Position numbers and translations under genes: made by a program
Assembly (NCBI RefSeq): GCF_016921195.1
Contig: NZ_JAFGYF010000011.1
Coordinates: 1-64,000, forward strand
DNA from: Cellulosimicrobium cellulans
GTDB taxonomy: Bacteria; Actinomycetota; Actinomycetes; Actinomycetales; Cellulomonadaceae
DNA length: 64,000 nucleotides
Reading direction: 5' to 3'
Notes under the pieces: generated by a model
What the model was told of the DNA's origin: nothing
The model's input: only the letters and a program-made list of their open reading frames with translations
The model's database searches: none
Shown: in pieces, positions 58,275-64,000 of the stretch
How the letters are laid out: each line of letters begins with the position of its first letter
Position numbering within the stretch: the first letter of the stretch is position 1

Positions 58275-58835
58275 TCAGCGCCGGCCGCCCCCGAGCAGGC
58301 CGCCGAGGCCGCCCAGCAGGTCTCCGAGGCCGCCGCCGGACGTTCCCGAGCCCCCGCCCAGCAGGCCCCCGAGCACGTCGCCCAGACCGCCGGTCGCGCT
58401 CTCCTGCTCCGCCGGCGAGGGCTCCGCACTGCCGCGCTTGCCCCCGAGCTGCTTCGCGAGGAACGCCAGCGCGATCGGCGCGAGCGCGGGCAGGACCTTC
58501 GACAGCAACCCTTGCTGCGTGCCCGTCGAGTCGGCGAGCTGCGCGACGACCGCCTCCTCGTTCGACCCGAACACGTGCCGGACGATCTTCTCGCCGTCGG
58601 CCGTGTCCACGTCGTCGAGGTTCACCCCGCCCTCGACGAGCGACGGGTCGTGCTGCGTGAGGGCCTTGCCCAGCGACGCCGCGCCGGCGGGGTCCTGCGC
58701 GTTCGCCCGGAGACCACCCAGCAGGGCGGGGAGGGCCGCACCCACGGCCTGCTGCGCCGTCGCCTCGTCGACGCCGAGCCGACCGGCGAGCTGGTCGAGC
58801 GGGATGGTGGACAGGATGTCGTCGATGCCGGCCAT
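58275..58835 (-). CDS. DUF937 protein with Gly/Leu-rich tail
   Basis: This 186-residue protein has a DUF937 domain (GIDDILSTIPLDQLAGRLGVDEATAQQAVGAALPALLGGLRANAQDP, then GSNEEAVVAQLADSTGTQQGLLSKVLPALAPIALAFLA) and a tail of GGLGDVLGGLLGGG repeats (last 35 residues). The function is unknown. GAGGA is close to the ATG at 58835. The repetitive tail may self-associate; this is inference. Confidence 0.85.
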   Translation of the reverse strand: MAGIDDILSTIPLDQLAGRLGVDEATAQQAVGAALPALLGGLRANAQDPAGAASLGKALTQHDPSLVEGGVNLDDVDTADGEKIVRHVFGSNEEAVVAQLADSTGTQQGLLSKVLPALAPIALAFLAKQLGGKRGSAEPSPAEQESATGGLGDVLGGLLGGGSGTSGGGLGDLLGGLGGLLGGGRR

Positions 58836-58972
58836 GAGGGTCCTCGGTTCTCGGGGTCGTTCGCGGGTGGCCGCGACGCACGCGACCCGTCCCACGGTAT
58901 CGCCGGCGGAACGTCCGTGCAGGTCGGGCGGCAGATGCTGCGTCGGACCCGACGAGGTGCCACTGTGGACGC

Positions 58973-59374
58973 ATGAGCGAAGACACCACGGGGACCAGCC
59001 CCGACCCGGAGACCGGCGCCGAGGGCGACAACGACCAGCTCCAGGCCGAGGACACGCTGCTCGACCGCGGCGTGGACGACGTGCTCGACGAGGGCTACTC
59101 GCCTCCTGACCGCCCCCGCACGAACCACTTCGGCGAGACGCCGTGGGAGGAGGTGCACGGCGAGACGCTCGACCAGCGCCTCGCCGAGGAGGAGCCCGAG
59201 GAGTGGGACCGCGACCCGCTCGAGCGATCGGACGACTCCCGCTCGGGCCGCCTCGTCGCGGACCCCGACGCGCTCGACGGGCGCCAGAACGACACCTACG
59301 CCGACGACGAGGGCATCTCCGGGGGCGCCGCGGGCGCCGAGGAGGCGGCCGTGCACGTCGTCGAGGAGCCCTGA
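58973..59374 (+). CDS. DUF5709 acidic protein
   Basis: This 133-residue, very acidic soluble protein has DTLLDRGVDDVLDEGYSPPDRPRTN, GETLDQRLAEEEPEEWD and SGRLVADPDALDGRQNDTYADDEGISGGAAGAEEAAVHVVEE, the marks of DUF5709. The function is unknown. The ATG lies six bases after CACTGT, a possible weak -10. It is divergent from the DUF937 gene. Confidence 0.82.
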   Translation: MSEDTTGTSPDPETGAEGDNDQLQAEDTLLDRGVDDVLDEGYSPPDRPRTNHFGETPWEEVHGETLDQRLAEEEPEEWDRDPLERSDDSRSGRLVADPDALDGRQNDTYADDEGISGGAAGAEEAAVHVVEEP

Positions 59375-59399
59375 GCGAGCCGCGACCCGGCCGTCCCGG

Positions 59400-60377
59400 T
59401 CAGGCGGCGCCCCCGTCCCAGACGTCCTCCTCGTTCCGGACGGCGCGGACGCGGTCGGCGCGTGCCGCGAGCTCGTCGTCCGGCGGGTAGGTGACCTCCT
59501 CGAGCACGAGCCCGTGGGCGGGGACGACGCCGGCCCCTGCGTCGCGACGGCGGCTCGCGAGGAGCTGCGCGGGCCAGTCGACCCCGCGCCGTCCCTCTCC
59601 GACCGCGAGCGACGCCCCGACGAGCGCGCGCACCATGTTGTGGCAGAACGCGTCCGCGCGGACGTGCGCGACGACGAGGCCCGCGTCGGGCCCGTCCGCA
59701 GGACGCGACCACGACAGGTGCTGGAGCTCGCGGATCGTCGTCGCGCCGGGACGCGGCTTGCAGAACGCGGCGAAGTCGCGGACCCCGAGCAGCGGCCGCA
59801 CGGCGGCGTCCATCGCGGCGACGTCGAGCGGGCGCCGGTTCCACAGGACCCACGCCCGCCGCAGCGGGTCGCGCCGCGCCGGGTCGTCCGCGACCCGGTA
59901 CGTGTACGCGCGGTGGAGCGCGGAGAACCGCGCGTCGAAGCCCACGGGTGCGGGCGCCGCGCGGTGCACGACGACGTCCCCCGGGAGCACCCCGCCCAGC
60001 CGCGCGACGAGCGCGTCCCCGGGCGACCGATCGGAGCGACCGGGGAGAGCCTCCCACTGGTCCCGCGAGAGGTCGACGTGCGCGACCTGTCCGCGCGCGT
60101 GCACTCCCGCGTCGGTGCGCCCGGCGACGGTCAGGCGAGGCGCTGGGCCGCGCAGGAGGGTCGCGAGCCCGTCCTCGATGGACCCCTGGACGGTCCGCAG
60201 CGCCGGCTGGCGCGCCCAGCCGGCGAAGTCCGTCCCCTGGTAGGCGAGGTCGAGGCGCACGCGTACGACGCCGTCGGGCGGCTCCTGCCGTCCGCTCGGC
60301 CCGGGGCCCGCGGCCGCCGCCGGCACGCCGAGGGCGGGGTCGTCGGTGCGTGCGTCGGGGGCAGGGGCGTCGCTCAC
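59400..60377 (-). CDS. truA: tRNA pseudouridine synthase TruA
   Basis: This 325-residue synthase makes pseudouridine at positions 38-40 of tRNA. The catalytic aspartate is in [14 protein letters not shown] (near residue 88), with [22 protein letters not shown] before it and [17 protein letters not shown] and [11 protein letters not shown] after it. A low-complexity N-terminus of about 35 residues is extra. The GTG is set by TACGGT eight bases upstream. Its place before rplQ-rpoA matches the usual actinobacterial order. Confidence 0.95.
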   Translation of the reverse strand: MSDAPAPDARTDDPALGVPAAAAGPGPSGRQEPPDGVVRVRLDLAYQGTDFAGWARQPALRTVQGSIEDGLATLLRGPAPRLTVAGRTDAGVHARGQVAHVDLSRDQWEALPGRSDRSPGDALVARLGGVLPGDVVVHRAAPAPVGFDARFSALHRAYTYRVADDPARRDPLRRAWVLWNRRPLDVAAMDAAVRPLLGVRDFAAFCKPRPGATTIRELQHLSWSRPADGPDAGLVVAHVRADAFCHNMVRALVGASLAVGEGRRGVDWPAQLLASRRRDAGAGVVPAHGLVLEEVTYPPDDELAARADRVRAVRNEEDVWDGGAA

Positions 60378-60385
60378 GGGAGTTC

Positions 60386-60391
60386 ACCGTA
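60386..60391 (-). promoter_or_regulatory. TACGGT -10 box for truA
   Basis: TACGGT on the minus strand, eight bases from the GTG at 60377; 35 bases from the divergent TACGCT box. Confidence 0.5.
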
Positions 60392-60426
60392 GTCGCCCGG
60401 CCGTGCGGCGCGCGCGCCGCCGTGCC

Positions 60427-60432
60427 TACGCT
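60427..60432 (+). promoter_or_regulatory. TACGCT -10 box for the ROK-like gene
   Basis: TACGCT lies seven bases before the ATG at 60440, back-to-back with the truA box. Confidence 0.5.
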
Positions 60433-60439
60433 GCCGCCC

Positions 60440-61210
60440 ATGACCGGCGACCGCGCAGACGTCCGCACCCTCGCCGTGGACTGCGGCGGCGGCGGCATCA
60501 AGGCGAACGTGCTCGACGCGTCGGGCACCGCGCACGCCGCCGCCGTCCGCGTGCCGACGCCCTACCCCCTGCCGCCCGGGCTGCTCGTCGAGACGATCGC
60601 CGAGATCGCCGCCACGCTGCCCCCGGCCGACCGGGTCACCGTCGGCATGCCCGGCATGATCCGGCGCGGCGTCGTCGTGCACACGCCGCACTACGTCACC
60701 CGCAGCGGCCCGCGCTCGCGCGTGGACCCGGATCTCCTCGAGGCATGGACGAGCTTCGACGTCCAGGCCGCGGTGGCCGCGCGCCTCGGCGTGCCCGCCC
60801 TCGTCCTCAACGACGCCGAGGTGCACGGCGCGGGCGTCGTCGCGGCGTCCGGGCTGGAGCTCGTGCTGACCCTCGGGACGGGGCTGGGCTCTGCGCTGTT
60901 CCACGGTGGTCGGCTCGCGCCGCACCTCGAGTGGTCGCGCGCCCCGGTGCGCCGTGGGACGACGTACGACGAGTACGTCGGCGAGCCCGAGCGGCGGCGG
61001 CTCGGCAACGGGCTGTGGTCGCGGCGCGTCCTCGCGGTCGTCGAGGGCCTGCGGCCCGTCTTCTGGTGGGACCGGCTCTACCTGGGTGGCGGGAACTCGC
61101 GCCAGATCACCCCGAGCGTCCTCGACCGCCTCGGCGACGACGTCGTCGTCGTGCCGAACTCCGCGGCGCTCGTCGGCGGGGCGCGCGCGTGGGACCTGCC
61201 GCCCGCCTGA
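60440..61210 (+). CDS. ROK/polyphosphate-glucokinase-like sugar kinase
   Basis: This 256-residue ASKHA protein resembles the polyphosphate glucokinase branch: phosphate-1 LAVDCGGGGIKANVLD, VTVGMPGMIRRGVVV, NDAEVHGAGVV (catalytic Asp) and LTLGTGLGSALFHGGRLAP. There is no ROK zinc motif (CxCGxxGC). Where PPGK-type enzymes have a HL/GH sugar motif (LELGH), this one reads HLEWSRAP, so the sugar and the phosphate donor may differ. The stop is five bases from the convergent hydrolase stop. Confidence 0.75.
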   Translation: MTGDRADVRTLAVDCGGGGIKANVLDASGTAHAAAVRVPTPYPLPPGLLVETIAEIAATLPPADRVTVGMPGMIRRGVVVHTPHYVTRSGPRSRVDPDLLEAWTSFDVQAAVAARLGVPALVLNDAEVHGAGVVAASGLELVLTLGTGLGSALFHGGRLAPHLEWSRAPVRRGTTYDEYVGEPERRRLGNGLWSRRVLAVVEGLRPVFWWDRLYLGGGNSRQITPSVLDRLGDDVVVVPNSAALVGGARAWDLPPA

Positions 61211-61215
61211 CCGCC

Positions 61216-61992
61216 TCAGCGCGCGACGGTGCGACGCGGCGCGACGGCGCGGTGGGCGTCGAGCAGGACCCGGTTGAACGCGACCGGTGCGTCGAGGCTC
61301 ACGAGGTGCCGGGCGCCCGGGACCACCACGAGCCGAGCAGGCGCTCCCCCGCGCCGGGCCGCCTCGACGAAACCGCGCTCGCCGAGCCGGAAGTGGTCCC
61401 ACCGGCCGTTGACCAGCCAGACGGGCGAGTCCGTGGCGGCGAGGGCCGTCGCGGGGTCGACCGCCTCGACCTCCCGCAGGATCGCGCTCATCACGTCGAG
61501 CGCGAAGCCGCCCGCCGCGAGGTCGGCCGCGGCCTGGGGCGTCAGCGCCCGGTCGACGAGCGCCTGGTTCAGCCCCGCTCCGCCGTCGGGCAGCCGCTCG
61601 ATGCCGCGCGCGACGAGGAGCCAGCCCCCGCGCAGCCGCGTGGTGGGCGGGGTCGAGCACGCGGCGGCCACGAGGCCGACGACGCGCTCGGGGTGCCGCG
61701 CCCTGGTCTCGATCGCGACGTAGCCGCCCAGCGACAGACCGACGACGAGCGCGCGGCCGCCCACGTCGTCGATCCCCGACACGACCGCCCCCACGGCACC
61801 GTCCAGCGTGAACGTCTCGCCGCGCCGCGCGCCGTGCCCCGGCAGGTCCACGGCGAGCGCGTCGACCCCCGCGCGGCGCATGGCGGCGAGCTGGTCGCGC
61901 CACATCGACCGCGACGTGCGCGAGCCGTGGACGAGGACGACGGGCGGCCACGCCGCCCGCCCGGTACCGGCGGAGGTGTCGCGAGTGGGCAC
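61216..61992 (-). CDS. Alpha/beta hydrolase
   Basis: This 258-residue alpha/beta-hydrolase fold protein has an oxyanion HGSRTSRSMW, DLPGHGARRG, the nucleophile elbow GLSLGGYV (Ser near residue 87), a late Asp in WLVNGRWDHF and the catalytic His in PGARHLVSLD. The substrate is unknown; the family contains esterases and MenH-like enzymes. The GTG follows TAGGGT by six bases. Confidence 0.85.
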   Translation of the reverse strand: MPTRDTSAGTGRAAWPPVVLVHGSRTSRSMWRDQLAAMRRAGVDALAVDLPGHGARRGETFTLDGAVGAVVSGIDDVGGRALVVGLSLGGYVAIETRARHPERVVGLVAAACSTPPTTRLRGGWLLVARGIERLPDGGAGLNQALVDRALTPQAAADLAAGGFALDVMSAILREVEAVDPATALAATDSPVWLVNGRWDHFRLGERGFVEAARRGGAPARLVVVPGARHLVSLDAPVAFNRVLLDAHRAVAPRRTVAR

Positions 61993-61998
61993 CCGTCG

Positions 61999-62004
61999 AC
62001 CCTA
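61999..62004 (-). promoter_or_regulatory. TAGGGT -10 box for the alpha/beta hydrolase
   Basis: TAGGGT on the minus strand, six bases from the GTG at 61992; leaderless arrangement. Confidence 0.58.
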
Positions 62005-62110
62005 GGCCGCGGCGCGGTCGTGCGCTCGGCCGGAGGTCCGCCGTCGGGCGCCCGCACTCCCCGATCTGCACCGCGTCGCCCGGCGCCGGGGACAGCGCGT
62101 CCCCCGGAAC

Positions 62111-62150
62111 GCCGCAGGGCCCGGAACCGTACGGTTCCGGGCCCTGCGGC
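62111..62150. terminator. Terminator hairpin after rplQ
   Basis: A perfect 40-base palindrome (arms 62111-62130 and 62131-62150) downstream of rplQ on the minus strand. A smaller GGAGTC/GACTCC pair (62153-62170) precedes it. Confidence 0.85.
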
Positions 62151-62189
62151 GTGGAGTCCCGGAGGACTCCGCGAGTCGATCGAGGAGGC

Positions 62190-62762
62190 TCAGGCCTCCT
62201 TCTTCTCCTCGGTCGCGTCCTCGACGGGCGCGTCCTGGACGTCCTCGGCGGGAGCGTCCTCGACGGGCGCGTCCTCGACGGGCGCGTCCTCGACGGGCGC
62301 GTCCTCGACCGCGTCGGCCTTCGTGGCCGGCTTGTCCGCCTTCTTCTTGCTCGCCTTCTCCGCGGCCTTCTCCGCCTCGCGGACGACGGCCTGCTTGGGG
62401 CTGACGGGCTCGGTCACGAGCTCGATCACCGCGAGGGGCGCGTTGTCGCCCTTGCGCGTGCCGACCTTCGTGATGCGCGTGTAGCCACCCTCACGCTCCG
62501 CCATCTGCGGGGCGATCTCGGTGAACAGCGTGTGCACCACGGACTTGTCGCGCACGACGCGCAGGACGCGACGACGCGCGTGCAGGTCGCCGCGCTTGGC
62601 GAACGTGATGAGGCGCTCGGCCACCGGGCGCAGGCGCTTCGCCTTGGTCTCGGTGGTCGTGATGCGGCCGTGCTCGAAGAGCTGGGTGGACAGGTTCGCG
62701 AGCATCAGACGCTCGTGAGCCGGTCCGCTGCCGAGCCGGGGGCCCTTGGCGGGGGTAGGCAT
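62190..62762 (-). CDS. rplQ: 50S ribosomal protein L17 with acidic repeat tail
   Basis: This 190-residue L17 has the normal core (residues 1-118: [41 protein letters not shown], then [24 protein letters not shown]). The extra 70-residue tail first is Lys/Ala-rich, then carries VEDAP repeats encoded by 15-bp DNA repeats. L17 is usually about 115-130 residues long. The ATG at 62762 is 74 bases after rpoA, and the two are likely co-transcribed. Confidence 0.96.
   Translation of the reverse strand: MPTPAKGPRLGSGPAHERLMLANLSTQLFEHGRITTTETKAKRLRPVAERLITFAKRGDLHARRRVLRVVRDKSVVHTLFTEIAPQMAEREGGYTRITKVGTRKGDNAPLAVIELVTEPVSPKQAVVREAEKAAEKASKKKADKPATKADAVEDAPVEDAPVEDAPVEDAPAEDVQDAPVEDATEEKKEA
62261..62305. 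repeat. 15-bp minisatellite inside rplQ
   Basis: Three identical copies of CGACGGGCGCGTCCT at 62261, 62276 and 62291, flanked by diverged copies back to about 62222. They encode the VEDAP tail of L17. Confidence 0.93.
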
Positions 62763-62836
62763 GGGATGTGCTCCTTGGGAAGTGATCGCGCCGCAGGTGC
62801 GGACCCGGACGCGCTGAGGTGTCTAGAGCCGCAGGC

Positions 62837-63856
62837 TCAGTACTGCTGCTCGGTGTCCGAGAACGTCGCCTCGTCGTCGTCGCCGTCGTAGTACGCGGCG
62901 GCCGACGGGTCGAAGTCGAGCGGCGAGTCCTTGAGGGACAGGCCGAGCTCGGCGAGCTTCTCCTTCACCTCGTTGATGGACTTCGCACCGAAGTTGCGGA
63001 TGTCCAGCAGGTCCGCCTCGCTGCGTGCGACGAGCTCGCCCACCTGGTGGATGCCCTCGCGCTTGAGGCAGTTGTACGAGCGGATCGTGAGGTTGAGCTC
63101 CTCGATCGGCAGCGCCAGGTCCGCGGCGAGCGCCGCGTCCGTCGGCGACGGGCCGATCTCGATGCCCTCGGCCTCGACGTTGAGCTCACGGGCCAGGCCG
63201 AAGAGCTCCACCAGCGTCTTGCCCGCCGACGCGAGCGCGTCGCGCGGCGAGATCGCCGGCTTCGTCTCGACGTCCACGACCAGCTTGTCGAAGTCCGTGC
63301 GCTGCTCGACACGCGTCGCCTCGACCTTGTAGGTCACCTTGAGGACCGGCGAGTAGATCGAGTCGACCGGGATGCGCCCGATCTCGGCGTCGAACGACTT
63401 GTTCTGCGAGGCCGAGACGTACCCACGGCCGCGCTCGACGGTGAGCTCGATCTCGAGCTTGCCCTTGTCGTTGAGCGTGGCGATGTGCAGCTCGGGGTTG
63501 TGGACCTCCACGCCCGCGGGCGGGACGATGTCCGCCGCGGTGACCGCACCAGCACCCTGCTTGCGCAGGTACATCACGACGGGCTCGTCGTTCTCCGAGG
63601 AGACGACGAGGTTCTTGATGTTGAGGATGACCTCGGTGACGTCCTCCTTCACACCCGGCACGGTGGTGAACTCGTGGAGCACACCGTCGATGCGGATGGA
63701 GGTGACCGCCGCGCCCGGGATGGACGACAGCAGCGTGCGACGCAGCGAGTTGCCGAGCGTGTAGCCGAAGCCCGGCTCCAGCGGCTCGATGGAGAAGCGC
63801 GAGCGGTTCTCCGAGATGACCTCTTCGGTCAAGGTGGGGCGCTGTGCGATCAGCAC
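62837..63856 (-). CDS. rpoA: DNA-directed RNA polymerase subunit alpha
   Basis: This 339-residue alpha subunit has the dimerisation domain ([62 protein letters not shown]) and the C-terminal domain ([23 protein letters not shown] and [22 protein letters not shown]) that touches UP elements and activators. The acidic end [16 protein letters not shown] is typical of actinobacteria. The GTG at 63856 has AAAGGAAA about 6-9 bases upstream. Confidence 0.98.
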   Translation of the reverse strand: MLIAQRPTLTEEVISENRSRFSIEPLEPGFGYTLGNSLRRTLLSSIPGAAVTSIRIDGVLHEFTTVPGVKEDVTEVILNIKNLVVSSENDEPVVMYLRKQGAGAVTAADIVPPAGVEVHNPELHIATLNDKGKLEIELTVERGRGYVSASQNKSFDAEIGRIPVDSIYSPVLKVTYKVEATRVEQRTDFDKLVVDVETKPAISPRDALASAGKTLVELFGLARELNVEAEGIEIGPSPTDAALAADLALPIEELNLTIRSYNCLKREGIHQVGELVARSEADLLDIRNFGAKSINEVKEKLAELGLSLKDSPLDFDPSAAAYYDGDDDEATFSDTEQQY

Positions 63857-64000
63857 TGGTGGTTTCCTTTCGGTGAGCGTCCGCCATATGACGCTGCACG
63901 GTTCAAGGCGAGGTGCGCGCCTGCGGCACGCGGCCCCGGCCGGGACTCTGTCCACCCGGTCGGGAAGGGAGCGTCGGCCCCGTCAGGAGGCGGCTGCCCC
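63857..64000. other. Upstream of rpoA, cut by the window edge
   Basis: These 144 bases hold no credible coding end. The upstream partner in this operon is usually rpsD, but no S4 C-terminus is visible, so it must lie further right or be absent. Confidence 0.4.

Noticed and set aside
55583-58660. Very long plus-strand open frame (about 1,000 codons)
   Set aside because: It is antisense to trhO and the ABC-F gene, rich in Arg/Ala/Pro/His without any domain; a by-product of high GC.

Overview
The window is a single stretch of bacterial chromosome, densely coding, very GC-rich and strongly biased to G/C-ending codons. WhiB, GuaB3, DUF3817, a SURF1-type cytochrome oxidase factor, an F420-type LLM oxidoreductase and a type I CoaA all point to an actinobacterium. 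The gene order from rpoA back to guaB3 (rpoA, rplQ, truA, rplM, rpsI, glmM, coaA, glmS, acpS, nnr, alr, tsaE, tsaB, rimI, tsaD, groES, whiB3, guaB, guaB3) follows the order I recall for Mycobacterium. The phosphoketolase-pta-ackA operon and overall style suggest Micrococcales, perhaps Cellulomonas or Cellulosimicrobium-like; this is inference. No rRNA, tRNA, IS element, prophage or CRISPR array was recognised.

Layout. 1-168: a 21-bp tandem array ending at the moeZ stop codon. 0.17-7.6 kb: moeZ, a DUF3817 membrane protein, a heterodimeric ABC exporter with complementary degenerate half-sites, a tandem GNAT protein and SURF1. 7.8-13.8 kb: the translationally coupled xfp-pta-ackA operon, which turns sugar phosphates into acetyl phosphate, acetyl-CoA and ATP. 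13.8-20.9 kb: a DUF4031-HD protein, a SanA/YdcF-like protein, a succinate-semialdehyde dehydrogenase, two GNATs, guaB3 and a DnaQ-like exonuclease. 21.1-25.3 kb: an XRE-MurA fusion with a candidate operator, then a divergent pair of an exported Rid protein and a Tat-exported flavin amine oxidase. 25.4-34 kb: guaB, a MerR-like regulator, whiB3, groES under CIRCE, a methyltransferase/carboxylate-amine ligase pair, a membrane metallopeptidase candidate and tsaD. 34-46.3 kb: the tRNA t6A genes (tsaB, tsaE) with rimI, sseA and alr, then nnr, acpS and glmS. 46.5-64 kb: coaA, dedA, hrpB, def, glmM, rpsI-rplM, trhO, an ABC-F protein, truA, rplQ and rpoA.

Two features recur. First, at least 18 genes have a TANNNT hexamer ending 6-8 bases before the start codon, the arrangement expected of leaderless transcripts; these boxes often decide the start. 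Second, four intergenic hairpins share one arm sequence (CATGNGGTTGTGGCCCGTC), each 9-22 bases past a stop codon. Three of them bracket a small region with acpS and an AbiEi/endonuclease-like gene. Ordinary terminator hairpins elsewhere do not share this sequence.

Most genes are core housekeeping: cell-wall precursors (glmS, glmM, alr, murA-like), translation and tRNA modification (rpsI, rplM, rplQ, truA, tsaB/D/E, trhO, def), purine synthesis (guaB, guaB3) and cofactor supply (coaA, acpS, nnr, moeZ). The less ordinary items are the XRE-MurA fusion, the asymmetric exporter, the Rid/amine oxidase pair, the hairpin family and the tandem array.
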